In this document: piece after piece, positions 36,201-47,200 of the stretch
Position numbering within the stretch: position 1 is the stretch's first letter
Layout of the letters: each line of letters starts with the position of its first letter
From: Axinella damicornis
Lineage: Eukaryota > Porifera > Demospongiae > Axinellida > Axinellidae
Assembly: GCA_963931865.1 (NCBI GenBank)
Contig: OZ007505.1
Coordinates: 6,898,653 to 6,962,652, forward strand
Length of the DNA: 64,000 nucleotides
Direction of reading: 5' to 3'
Notes under the pieces: generated by a model
Seen by the model: the letters and a program-made list of their open reading frames with translations, nothing else
The model's database searches: none
What the model was told of the DNA's origin: nothing
Translations under genes and position numbers: made by a program

Positions 36201-36802
36201 CTGCGATGAGGCAGCCCAGGAATCTTACAGATGAAGAACAGTCTGACGTAGGAGTTCACCACTGACATATCTTCACGCAGAGGTAGGTTGACGACCTTGT
36301 CTATCCGGATCACAAGAGGAGGGTTTTCATCCCTGTCGGTATTGTGGAACATAGATATGGAAATTTCTGGTTTGGAGATCTCCTCACTTTCACTTGAATT
36401 GATGCACCTTGTGGTTTCATGACCCAATCTTATGGATGGGCTTGGACTTCGGCTGGACGCCCCTGCATTTTGCTCCTGCAAAAGACGACCAGGCCTTCTT
36501 CTGCTTTCAAGTGGTACTGTATAGTAGTGACGTGTGCTCTCAATCGGATCCCCTAAAGGTGCAGCCATGTGGTAGGTCAGTTCAGGGAGAGGTGGTCTTG
36601 CCAGCTTTACTGATGGGAGTATACCAGAGCCATGATCTCTGTCGGCATCCTTGTCATCCGTTCCTCGCAGACGTCGCCACAGCTTCACCGAGCAGTAGCA
36701 GACGAACACGAGCACCAACAGGATGATAATCGTCAGGAAAATTAGTATGAGGGGTAAGCCGACGAGGAGCAGCAAATTCGGCGTTGCATTCCGGTCACCC
36801 AT
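33220..36802 (-). CDS. Synaptotagmin-like protein, tandem copy 2 (417 aa)
   Basis: Exons on the minus strand: 36802-35963 (280 codons), 34543-34429 and 33518-33220, in the same phases as copy 1; total 1254 nt. The membrane segment here has the fuller form VFVCYCSVKLWRRL. The C2A loop reads DYHPHGKHS, with the same loss of calcium ligands. C2B ends WNEV...IAKWHELR. Intron 1 is enlarged by a TA-flanked element that itself contains a reverse-transcriptase fragment. Intron 2 carries a 180-bp palindrome absent from copy 3. Shares both flanks with copy 1, so copies 1 and 2 come from the latest duplication. No stop or frameshift seen, so probably functional. Confidence 0.87.
33778..33958. mobile_element. 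181-bp foldback element, intron 2 of copy 2
   Basis: TACTTGTTCACAATGTTGTG at the left is inverted at the right (CACAACATTGTGAACAAGTA). The corresponding place in copy 3 (about 41345-41362) runs TTGACAAGACATAGTTATTT without it, so it inserted after those copies separated. Confidence 0.7.
34624..35754. mobile_element. TA-flanked TIR element with nested LINE fragment, intron 1 of copy 2
   Basis: CTGTGGTCTCTCGAAAATAC at the left is inverted as GTATTTTCGAGAGACTACGG at the right, with TA on each side (Tc1/mariner-like target). The orthologous element in copy 3 (42170-42605) lacks the central ~560 bp that hold the reverse-transcriptase fragment. Confidence 0.7.
34680..35150 (+). pseudogene. Non-LTR reverse-transcriptase fragment nested in a TIR element
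   Basis: The plus-strand reading gives KARKLVGLLIRQFY, IVRPHLEYASQVWVPYLL and LESVQKFACQVCLKR, then an in-frame stop and a residual tail. Same LINE family as 31111-31770 but a distinct copy in the opposite orientation. Confidence 0.75.
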
Positions 36803-37199
36803 TTTGCACCAGATCTCTCATCCGAGAGCTCTGCGATCGCGACGAACGCGCTGACTGACAATCTCGCAGCTCTGCAGGACACCTTTGCCCTGTTCCCATA
36901 CTGCGGTCAGTGCACTTCAGGGCTTTAGGCTGTAAGTTATGCACTTGAACTTTTTCTCATGGAATTGTGTCGAATCTTCTCAATTTGCTGAATTGAATGG
37001 GAATGTGAGCTAGAAGTGACGAAATTGCAGTAGCGTATGAACATGAATAGAATGATTCCACTCTTGATCTTCAATTCCAATGCCCTGTGTAATTACCATG
37101 CACTCAGATGCCACATCAGTGCATGGGGAGTTAAATGCAGTCAGTCCATCATACTTACCAGTATCATTATGAGGTGTAACTAGTGAAGACGGCACAAAA

Positions 37200-37832
37200 C
37201 ATGTTCTTGCACTGCAATACTCTGGAGGGTGGGGCTGCAGCACTGCAATACTAATACTCTGGAGGTGGGGCTGCAGCACTGCAATTCTAATACTCGGGAC
37301 GCAGAGCATGCAGTACTGCAGTAGTTTGGAGGTGGGACTGCAGCACTGCAATAGTTTGGAGGTGGGGCTGCAGCAGTGCAGTGCTACTATGATACTCTGG
37401 AGGCGGGGCTGCAGCACTGCAATACTACTCGGAAGGTGGGACTGAAGCACTGCAAAAGTTTGGAGGTGGGGCTGCAGCAGTGCAATACTAATACTCAGCT
37501 GGAGGCGGGGCTGCAGCACTGCAATAGTTTGCAGGTGGGGCTGCAGCAGTGCAATACTAATACTCAGCTGGAGGCGGGGCTGCAGCACTGCAATAGTTTG
37601 CAGGTGGGGCTGCAGGAGGCAATACTAATACTCAGCTGGAGGCGGGGCTGCAGCACTGCAATAGTTTGCAGGTGGGGCTGCAGCAGTGCAATACTAATAC
37701 TCAGCTGGAGGCGGGGCTGCAGCACTGCAATAGTTTGCAGGTGGGGCTGCAGCAGTGCAATACTAATACTCTGGAGGTGGGACTGCAGCACTGCAATAGT
37801 TTGGAGGCGGGGCTGCAGGAGGCAAAACTCAG
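37200..37832. repeat. Composite GC-rich minisatellite, upstream of copy 2
   Basis: About 18 units of about 35 bp. From about 37490 they are organised as a roughly 69-bp higher-order repeat alternating ACTCAGCTGGAGGCGGGGCT and TAGTTTGCAGGTGGGGCTGC. Rich in CTGCAG. Homogenised compared with the 32055 array. Confidence 0.9.
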
Positions 37833-38138
37833 GAGGCATGACTACAGAGGCAGGGCTGCTGTGTTTAATGAGGAAAAGGGTGGGGGGAGAGGACTGATCC
37901 TTGTCGGACTCTTCCCATTTTAAACATCTGTTCACTGGTCCAGTAACTGAAACCACTTACTCTAATGATGTGAGACAACAGGGTGATACCCTGGTCCCAC
38001 AATGAATTGGGTGTGGAGTGGAGTCATTCTCTATTTATTCTGATGATATGAGACGACAGCTTACTCTTGACTTAAAAATGGTCCCACAATAAAGTGTGAT
38101 GTATATTACTCATGGGACCATTCTCTGAGTGACTTACT

Positions 38139-38930
38139 ATGATGATGCAAGATGACAGGGGCATTTCTCTTAAAGTGAGAAGTACTACTGGTAATAGTCT
38201 GGTATGCATTACATTATCTTCATGTCAACTTAAGGTAGTAAACATGGGTACCGCGATCTCCGAAACCAAGTTGATGGATAAATGGGCAGCATCAAAGCGT
38301 ACACAAATTTCAGCAATACTTTGCATCAAACTGCTCCCTCTGCTTGAAAATGCCCTAAAACTCAATTTTAAGGCCCTCTACGAAACTGAAAATTTGGACC
38401 CTCTCCAAGGCCCCACCCACACTCTGACCCCATCATCAATACACACACAAAACAGGCCCAAAAACTACGGATGGATTTACCACCTGCTCTCCTCACTTGC
38501 AGGCTACAGCCCAAAACTCACTGCCACCCTCAAAAACAGAGGTTTGGCTACCCTAGGCTTTCAAAAAAAATTCCACGCACACCAACTAAAACCGACTCAA
38601 GCCAAGGCCAGTTTCCAAAAGGTCAACCTACCCCCTGCAAAACTAGGGATGCTTTTCCACGTTCACCTCTCGGTTACAGAGTTTTGGCCACGCATCTACT
38701 CCCTCTCACCAGCCCAGTCCAGCTACCAAACCAGCCAAATTCGCCCTAACACGAAAATGGGCGGGCCTGTAATGCCGAAAGGTCAACTCTCTAGAGTACC
38801 TTGCCCAGGGAGCTGTCGGAGGCTGTTCACTTTCCAGGCTGTTCTTCGGCCACTTCAGCAGACCCACAAACATTCCTGCTCACTCCACCTAGCTATTCAC
38901 ACTCAGATAGCCCATCGCTACATTCAATAA
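38139..38930 (+). CDS. Uncharacterised 263-codon ORF followed by poly(A) tract
   Basis: An uninterrupted reading frame of 792 nt lies in otherwise ORF-poor DNA. The product is rich in Thr, Pro, Ser, Leu and Lys with no motif, membrane span or signal peptide I recognise. About 20 nt after its stop is a run of 18 adenines (38950-38967), as left by retrotransposition. It may be the 3' part of a retroposon or a processed copy of an unknown transcript. I see no splice-site or paralogue support. A fortuitous ORF is quite possible. Confidence 0.25.
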   Translation: MMMQDDRGISLKVRSTTGNSLVCITLSSCQLKVVNMGTAISETKLMDKWAASKRTQISAILCIKLLPLLENALKLNFKALYETENLDPLQGPTHTLTPSSIHTQNRPKNYGWIYHLLSSLAGYSPKLTATLKNRGLATLGFQKKFHAHQLKPTQAKASFQKVNLPPAKLGMLFHVHLSVTEFWPRIYSLSPAQSSYQTSQIRPNTKMGGPVMPKGQLSRVPCPGSCRRLFTFQAVLRPLQQTHKHSCSLHLAIHTQIAHRYIQ

Positions 38931-39954
38931 GCCAGAATAGCTCTTTACTTAAAAAAAAAAAAAAAAATCTTCAAGGTACCGCACGGCCACATCAGAGTAC
39001 CGATTTGAAACTTGAAAGGGCCGCTAGCCGCATCAAAGAGAGAAGCCCCCTTTGTTTATTCCGGTTGCCGCCATGGGAAAACGTAAACAGATGAATAACT
39101 CTAAATAACCGTATGCGAGTGACGTCATCTCATTAATTATTCATGAGCAAAATTGCGCGATTTCGCCGATGCCGTGCTTTCTAGTGACTAAAATGTTCCC
39201 ATGGATTGTATGGTTTCTGGTGACTTGTATGAGACACCCATGGGGTCCCATATGGAATTCCCTATGACTATGTCAGTCAAGGTGGGAAGAGCGATGTGAT
39301 GTACGCCAGGAGGAGGTGCTCAGTTTCACTGATGAGAGTGTATCTATTAGAGCTGTGATCACCGCCAGTGTTCTGGTCATCCGTTCCTCGCAGACACCAC
39401 ATGAGCTTCATGTACGGAAGTACCAGTGTGCAACTTCATTTCATAATAGTCCAGACCAGGATGTGATCAAATAGAAGGGAATCATGTGATTGTTGATTAA
39501 CTATGGAAATGTTTGAAAGTGCCACAATGATTTAGTATGCAAACCTGGAGAGTGGGCTCCACCAATTCAAAATTAACAATATACTGAGCTATAAGGTGCA
39601 GCATGCAATAGGTTAGGGTATGGGTTAGAGGGGACTCGCGCAGACTTCCTAACCTCCCCCCCACCGGTAACCACAATGTCTACTATAGGAAGTTACTAGA
39701 CTACCATGAGTACAACTGGTGAACAGGGAGCCGCCTATAGTGCCTGAACCACAATGTTGCTATAGGAAGTTAGATAGACTACCATGAATAGGGAGACACC
39801 TGTAATGCCTGAACCACAGTGTTTGCTATAGAAAGTTTCAAGCTTCCTGCAACTACCACCATGCGAATAATTGGGAGCACCTGAAGTAGCTTCTTCAGCT
39901 AAAACCAGTACATCTGGTGACTGGGCAGTTACCTTACACAATTAGTCTTCAATA

Positions 39955-40262
39955 CGAGCTGTAGCTCGTCTGCAACCAGCCGTAGCTCGTCCACAGCACA
40001 TCTGCAACCAGCCGTAGCTCGTCCACAGCACATCTGCAACCAGCTGTAGCTTGTCCACAACCAGCTGTAGCTCGTCTGCAACCGCAACCAGCTGTAGCTT
40101 GTCCACAACCAGCTGTAGCTCGTCCACAACCAGCTGTAGCTCGTCTGCAACCAGCTGTAGCTCGTCTGCAACCAGCTGTAGCTCGTCTGCAACCAGCTGT
40201 ACCTTGTCCACAACCAGCTGTAGCTCGTCTGCAACAAGCCGTAGTTCGCTGTAGCTCGTCTG
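39955..40262. repeat. 21-bp tandem array
   Basis: About 14 units of CTGTAGCTCGTCTGCAACCAG or the CCACAACCAG variant. Being a multiple of three and stop-free, it reads as a heptapeptide repeat (DELQLVA on the minus strand). No surrounding gene supports translation. Confidence 0.9.
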
Positions 40263-40630
40263 CTGTAGCTATGGTTATAAAGCAAGCAATCTGCTTTCAG
40301 AATGTAACATAGTGAAGTCCTGCTACTTAATCACCATGTCAACACACGCATGCTTACCTCTCATGCTAATTTTCCGGATGATTATTGTCCTGTTGGTGAT
40401 ACTCGTGCGCATGTTCGTCTGCTATCTAAATCTTGGTAGTTATATATAGCTATTTGGTTGATTATAATTAGGCATAGCGCTGCTGCCCAACTTTGGACAC
40501 TGTGTCCCATTAATGGTACTGCAAAAAAGATGTTCGTATAGGATCCTGCAGGTATGCACTATCTATGGTTAAAGCTCCAGTTTCAAAAGCAGGAAAAATA
40601 CAGTATGAGCAGTATGAGTTGTACACTTTA

Positions 40631-43600
40631 TCATCTGAGTTCATGCCACTCGGCAATGTGCTTCCCTGGTGTTGCTATGACTTCATTCCAGTGGCGGTAC
40701 TCCTCCCCAGAGGACTGTGCACACAGTGTCACCTGACCCAGCTCTGTCTTCCCCATGAGCTGACTCTCGTCAAACAAGATCACTTTGATGGCAACATTGT
40801 GACTCTGTTTTGGCTCAAGATGGCAGGTGAGTACCTCATTGAATATTGGAGAGTTGCCTGTCTTACGAGTTGTCTTTAGCTTTCCAATCACGTGATCACC
40901 TAGTGTTACTGAGATGGTTGCTTGGGTAACTGGTGTGTATGTGCATGTGGGGGGCGGAAGGGGAGGGAGTACAAACATGAGTAACACAGGTCATGAATGT
41001 CTGGATGGCATGACAGTACAAGACATTACAAATGCAGGCAAATGTTTGGCCTTCAAATGGTCTGTCAAAGGTTGCAGCCATTAGTTACGTATATACGTAT
41101 AAGGGAGCTAGCCTCGTCCCAAGGCCTCTGCCCAGACTTTATCTCACAGCCATGGAAAATCTGGGTGGAGGCCTGGGGACGAGACTTATAATATCTTAGC
41201 CTTGTTCCCAGTCCCACGCCCATCACTTGCAGTACGGTAAAGCGGGGAGCTCCCCGCTTTACTTTACTACAAGCGACGAAAAGCTGGTCGTGGGACTGGG
41301 AACGAGGCTAATAATATCCCAGGTGTGTATCTATAATTACAGTTGACAAGACATAGTTATTTCTAGCTTGCCTGACACGGCAGGTAGACAACAATCAATT
41401 CATCACGTATTGAGGTTTGAAATTGAAATTTGCCAACTTCTGAGTCTTTAAACAAACAATGCCTGGCCAATTAGGCCAGTGCACTACAAAAACGGTTGAA
41501 AACAATGACAGGAATAGAAGTTGCATTATTACACAAGTTAATATGGAACAAGATTTATATACTATGGTGTACCAACCTGCAATGAGTCATTTCCCGGCTT
41601 AAATCCACTGTCTCTGTGAGCACAGTGTGCAGAAAGAGCCAGAACTGTGGAACCTGGGTCTGGTAGCTGCTTGAGCTCCAGTGTCTTACCCGGATAGAAG
41701 AAATGCTGATTTCTTCTGGTTACCCTACTTTTGCCGTTTTACTAGCCCTCTGAAGTGCCCATCTTTGAATGGAAGGAAGCCAACATGTCTTGCGCTGATT
41801 GTTGCTGAAAAGCACACAGCAGCATCCTGTTGTTGCCTCTTTGATCACGTGCCCTCCTTTGCTCCATGGATGGATCCATTCTCAGATGCCATGCATGGTC
41901 TCCCTTTCGTGCAGCCTGATTTTACTCCAACCATCGTTTAGTTCATGTAGTAATGCATTTATGGATTTACAGCATGCATGAATGTATACTTACGCAGCCC
42001 CTTGGCAGTGCCTTTGAGGTCCTTTGCCCTGAGCATGATGACACTCAGCTTCTTGCTCTCTGGATTGTAGTTCAGAGAGAGCAGAACCGTGCCACTGCTC
42101 TCCCAACCCTGTATCAGGTGACAAAGTGATAACTCCACAGAATGCAGAGCCAACAACACCCTGGGCTTACTGCATCTCGAAAATACGCCCATGGGCAATA
42201 AACTTTAGCGACTGCTCAAAGAGGGGGGTGGGCGTATTTCAGGAACCTCGCTCTCGAAAGTAGGCCCACCCAAGACAGGATGCGTAATCAAGCAAATATA
42301 TGAGTACCATACTAGCAGTCATTCTAGCAAGGCTTTACTACTATTACTCCCGGAGTTTCTTCGTGAGCAGGAACAATCTCTTCGTGTGAGTAGCTGCAGG
42401 AACAACAAACAAGACACAGCAGAGTGCTTGAATGACGTGGAGCGCGCAAACCATCAGGTCTTCGGGACTTTTGCTGCTGCTTTTGAGAAATCCGTAGTGC
42501 GCTGCTAGAGCTATGCTAGACGATTGCACACACGAAGACACAAGCTTGCAATGCACAGCACGTGGGCGTATTTTCGAGGGTGGGCATATTTTCGAGAGAC
42601 TACAGTACTTGTCCCACATGCATCAATATAATTTTTACGTGTGTGTGAGTGACGGAAGTGGGATGTTCGTGGGGCGGGACTAGACTAGTGATGCACGACC
42701 TTTGTACTTCAATTTACTGAACCTCGAACTCCGCGGAGAACGTTTGAGAACATTAGGCATGGGCTGGAATCTTCCAGAACAGGTGAGGCTAGAAGCGTTA
42801 AGCGGATGCCATCGGGGAGCAGCAGTCGAAGCAGACGCAATCGGGGAGCAGCAGCTGAAGCAGACGGAAAGGAGGAACAGCATGCAGTCACGAAGCAGAT
42901 CGATGCAATCGGGGAGCAGCAGCTTGAAGCGGACGCAATTGGGGAGCAGCAGCTCTGCACAGAGAGCTTTCCGGTGCCAGATTACTCACATAGGCAAATG
43001 AGGGGGAAGTAGCTGAGCGAGCGAAGCTACTTGTATATCATATGCGTATTTGGTAAGAAATAGCAACACATGGGCACTTTGGGTCCGTATTGTCTTAAAA
43101 AATTTGGCATTTAGAGCTGCTTAGATGTCTCTAAATTATCAATCTGCATGTGATAGCAAGAGTGCATAAGTAGGTCGCGCCGGGCGCAACTTACTTATGC
43201 GCTCTTAGTGATAGTGATATGTTGTTTATGAGAATCGCAAACTGTTTAGTTTTTGGACTTTGATTATATTATCTTCCCTCTTACATGTGCAGGATGAGGC
43301 TGTAAGGTGAAGACATCAAAGATTTCTTCAGAAGTGAACTGGATCCGTGTCAGATGAAGGTCCACCTGTCCCAAAATGGAGTGCTTCCCATGAGGGTGGT
43401 AGTCCAGAACCTCAATGTGAAGAGTAGAGTTGATCAGTTCTTCCACACTCATCTCCTCATAGTGGACTTCCTCAGCAAATATCGGGTGACAGCTTTCTCT
43501 AACTACTTTTGTCTTCCAAGTCCTGCGATGAGGCAGCCCCGGAACCTTACAGATGAAGAACAGTCTAACGTAGGAGTCCACCTTTGACATATCTTCACGC

Positions 43601-44112
43601 AGAGGCAGGTTGACGACCTTGTCTATCCGGATCACAAGAGGAGGGTTTTCATCCCTGTCGGTATTGTGGAACATAGATACAAAAATTTCTGGTTTGGAAA
43701 TCTCTTCACTTTCACTTGAATTGCTGTGCCTCTTTGTTTCATAACCCAATCTTATGGATGGGCTTGGACTTCGGCTGGACGCCCCTGCATTTTGCTCCTG
43801 CACAAGACGGCCAGGTCTTTTTCTGCTTTCATGTGGTACTGAGTAGTGACGTGTGCCCTCAATCGGATCCCCTAAAGGTGCAACCATGTGGTAGGCCAGT
43901 TCAGGGGGAGGTGGTCTTGCCAGTTTTAGTGATGGGAATATACTAGAGCCACGATCACGGTCCGCATCCGTTCCTCGCAGACGTCGCCACAGCTTCACAG
44001 AGCAGTAGCAGACGAACACGAGCACCAACAGCATGATGATCGTCAGGAAAATCAGTATGAGGGGTAAGCCGACGAAGAAGAGCAAGTTTGGCGTTGCATT
44101 CCGGTCACCCAT
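40631..44112 (-). CDS. Synaptotagmin-like protein, tandem copy 3 (413 aa)
   Basis: Exons on the minus strand: 44112-43285 (276 codons), 42108-41994 and 40929-40631; total 1242 nt, in the same phases as its paralogues. The NAT site, membrane span with FVCYCSVKLWRRL, C2A and C2B are retained. Differences include loss of two Asp residues in the juxtamembrane acidic run and a K-D change in SKVDSYVRL, so this copy has regained or kept an Asp one residue before the conserved SYVRL. Only this copy abuts the divergent WDR93-like promoter, and its upstream sequence differs from copies 1 and 2. It may therefore be the founder, with copies 1 and 2 driven by other sequences. Confidence 0.87.
41107..41186. 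mobile_element. Foldback element, intron 2 of copy 3
   Basis: TAGCCTCGTCCCAAGGCCTC is inverted as GAGGCCTGGGGACGAGACT around CAGACTTTATCTCACAGCCATGGAAAATCT-like arms (shown only in part). The same interior occurs at 46064-46175 and, as a half copy, at 25575-25620. Copy 2 lacks it. Confidence 0.7.
41197..41310. mobile_element. 114-bp palindromic foldback element, intron 2 of copy 3
   Basis: TAGCCTTGTTCCCAGTCCCA and TGGGACTGGGAACGAGGCTA bound a second internal palindrome (AGCGGGGAGCTCCCCGCT). Flanks ATAATATCT and ATAATATCC agree at 8 of 9. The equivalent site in copy 2 (around 33735) is empty. Confidence 0.85.
42170..42605. mobile_element. TA-flanked TIR element, intron 1 of copy 3
   Basis: CTGCATCTCGAAAATACGCC at the left, GGGCATATTTTCGAGAGACT at the right, TA on each side. 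Same element as in copy 2 without the LINE insertion. Confidence 0.6.
42825..42962. repeat. Repeat of about 28 bp (CGGGGAGCAGCAG)
   Basis: Four to five units with AATCGGGGAGCAGCAG and GAAGCAGACG. The same unit occurs in the opposite orientation at 60885-61045 (CTGCTGCTCCCCGATTG), so this is a dispersed element. Confidence 0.7.
43158..43206. mobile_element. 49-bp foldback element, intron 1 of copy 3, with preserved empty site
   Basis: AAGAGTGCATAAGTA pairs with TACTTATGCGCTCTT. Flanks TGTGATAGC and AGTGATAGT agree at 7 of 9. Copy 2 has the uninterrupted CATGTGATAGTGATATG at 35879-35895. Confidence 0.8.
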
Positions 44113-44211
44113 TTCTACTGTACCTTGGGGGCTGTATACTGCACTGCGGAGCTGCATGCGGTACCGCTATATGGCATGCGGCTTAGCCCCATTCCCGATA
44201 TTGTTGGAATG
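44113..44211. promoter_or_regulatory. Bidirectional promoter, synaptotagmin-like copy 3 / WDR93-like
   Basis: Only 99 bp lie between the assumed ATGs. CCGCATGCC/GCATGCGG-type dyads occur at 44154-44182. No TATA or CCAAT box seen. If the plus-strand gene starts at the in-frame upstream codon near 44125-44130, the spacer would be nearly zero, so the 44212 start is preferred. Confidence 0.4.
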
Positions 44212-47200
44212 ACAGTATCAACCGTTGCCATGGAAACTCGGCAGTCGAACATGACTTTCAGGGATCATAAGCAGCCCGAGGGATTTGAAGAAGGCCTTGG
44301 GGGGTTTCTGCAAGACCCATCGCTCTGGGTAGACCGCCTTCCGCAGCCATTCCGTACGATTGACGAAGTACTGCAAGAGTTGTTGTCTTCCGCGTGGGAA
44401 GCGATTGGGGCCAGAGAGATTCAAAGGGAGAGTGATCAGGCTCGCGTACACGTCCCAAAAGCCGCCGACGTGCACTTGCTTACTAGTGTGGAGGGTGTCA
44501 ATGCGATTAGCAGCGGTAGAGGAGGGCTAGTATTTGTCGGCAGCAGCTCTGGGCTGACCGTGTTAGATGCGAGGGGTGGAGCCGAGGAAGAGGGGGCGGA
44601 GCTGCTGGCACAGAGTGAAGGAGTGGATGTGAGGAAGGTGGAGACGGCGTACACCAAAGATGTGCACTTTTTGGCTGTTCTGCTACAAAATGGTATGCAA
44701 ATATAGCCTCATTCCCAGACTATCACCACATAAGGTAACGGTAGTCTAGCTGGCTAGCCCCTCGTATTTTCCCCAGCACGGATCGACTCACGTGACCGCA
44801 TGGGGAAAAGGAGGGTCTAGAAACTTTGGACCACTTTGCTTGGGCTCTACTCGAAATCGGGTAGAGCCAATCAGATTGCAGCTGTCACACGTGGTGATCT
44901 TTCAAATCGCTCGGTACAAGCATTGAGGACTGTCTGAAGTTGCCTGCAATTGTTGTTCTCCTGCGCTGCACAACGACCAAACAGACAGAAGTACAAACAG
45001 CCAATGAAGTTAGCGGGCCGGACTGCAGTTGCACAAATTGGAATATTATGACGTAAACGGATGTGTTATAAGCTTAATTGCATTCTTTCGTAGGTCCAAA
45101 GTTTCTAGACCTTCTCCATGCGCGCATACTGAAAGTGATCGCGCGCTGGAGAAAGCGAAGGGCTAGCTTGTTAGACTAAGGTAACGGAGGGAGTTTCTGG
45201 ACACGGGCCCCAGTTTTCGCTCTCCAGGAGCAGTTTTTGCTAACAACTGCACAGTGTTGGAATGTTTGGCGATACGGTATGCATGCGCACTTACCATAAT
45301 TCGGAAACAAAGGGAATTCGATTGGCATGAATGCCATGTCCGGAATTAAAAGACTTCGGAAATCACCTTATATAATATTATGGACCCATTGTGATTACAT
45401 CATTTTTTCCATGGCATTTCCATATACTGAGGCTTGTGCCCACCTTCTTGGTTATATTTTTAACCAACAGAGCAATGGCATTTTGTCCGATGTTGAGGAT
45501 TGGCATACAGGCAGCTGTTTACCATTTTGTCAGTAATAGACCTTATGCAATTGACATCATAGCTTGCAAGAAGCAGACAGACTCTGTTTTTTTTTGCCGT
45601 ACTAGCAATGCTATTCTTGCCACTCAAAATGGCTGCTGGCGTCATGTGCACTTAATTTTAATGGCTGCCTGCATCACGTGCACTTGATTTTGTGACATAG
45701 TTGCATAAGGTCTATATTCTCAAAACATTAATGTCAGCTGCAATGGGTCTACAGTTTATGCTTGGTTTCTCCTGTCTACTGTAGGAGTGAAAGTGTTTGC
45801 ATATGTCAAGTCTCATCTGGTACTCTTGACAGATGTGCCTTTGCAGGTATTAAAGTATGTAATCATATCATATCACAATAACCATCTCACGGACAGTGTA
45901 CCTGTATCATAGTTGAAACCTTGGATAGGCGTGCTATTATGGTTATTTCGATAACTTTTATCACTGTTAGGATGGGAGAAAGCACACAGCTATCAAAATG
46001 GCTCCCAGCTGCACTCACTTATCTGTAACCACACACTGTAAGTTGTATATAATGCACTGAGGCTAGCCTCGTTCCCACGCCTCCGCCCAGATTTTATCTC
46101 GCATCCGTGGAGAAAAATCGGTATATCTCCATGGCTGCAAGATAAAATCTGGGTGGAGGCCTTGAGACAAGGCTACACTGAAGCTACTTTGATAACAAAC
46201 AGGATCTTGCCCATATAGTACGAAAGTTACTTAGATCTGCTGCCGTCTTGGAGGGTGCAACTGTGTTGAGTGGAAGAACAATGAAGTATCGTGGTGGTTA
46301 CTATAGTTGCACTGTGTTTGAATTCAACGTGTACAGGTAGGAGGGAAGACCTGATTTTTCTTGTTGAATTTTCTACATAGACTGAGTTTATAGAACGTTC
46401 ATTAGTAAATAGAATGCCTACAGACACTCGGAGATGCATGTAGATGCTATTGGCATAGTTGCCAACTGTCCGGAAACATCCTGGACAGTCCCCAAATTCT
46501 TGTCCCTACCCCTGTCCCGCATGGATTCTGCCTTGTCCCCTATTCTCATTCCCAAAGTTTTCACGGTCTGGGAACGTAATTGACGAAAGACCATGTGTTT
46601 AACAAGCTGCAGGAGGCTGGCTAATCTGAGTGACATTGCTCCACGACTACCTGAAGCAAATAAGCGAAAATGGCCGATTGAACTTCATTTTGCTCTATTC
46701 GTTAATCATTTCCATTCATTTATGTCGCGTGCCCTGTTTTTCCTGGGACTTCACATTCGTATGCATAACGCACCTATTATCGGCGACGAGTACTGATTAT
46801 CAGTTCCCATAATACATCACCGCATCATTTTGAGAACGTTCCCCTTGAGTAACAGAATTATTCACCGTACCACACTGTCAAAACGTTCGCCACACATCAT
46901 CAGGCATGTAACATAGATCTACTACACTTGTACAATGATCATGAAAACATGCCATCAACGAAAAGTGTACACTCACATGGAGCCACAATTGCTGTAAACA
47001 CAGAGGGCAAATCCTGTCTCTCCCTTCAGAGTCTACTGTACAGTTTTCAACAGTGTTCATGGATGCTAGCACACTGAAACCACTCACCCTTAATAAGGTC
47101 CTCCTCGTAGATGCCAAAATATTCATCTCATTGCCCCCATCTTGTAGCCAGGCCCCTGCCAAGCTTTTCATCGCTTGCAAAACGCAACCAAAAACGGTGT

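Larger units (their letters stand above)
36803..40630. other. Spacer between synaptotagmin-like copies 2 and 3
   Basis: Contains the upstream region of copy 2 shared with copy 1, the long minisatellite (37200-37830), an unexplained ORF followed by a poly(A) tract (38139-38967), unique DNA and a 21-bp tandem array (39955-40262). A promoter for copy 2 is expected within about 150 bp of 36802. Confidence 0.6.

Noticed and set aside
39955..40262. Possible CRISPR-like array
   Set aside because: Units are directly adjacent 21-bp repeats without spacers, in a eukaryotic genome; it is a minisatellite.
46593..46796. ORF containing RRLANLSDIAPRLPEANKRK as a separate gene
   Set aside because: Phase suits an internal exon of the WDR93-like gene. 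I see no independent start context, and even exon status is uncertain.
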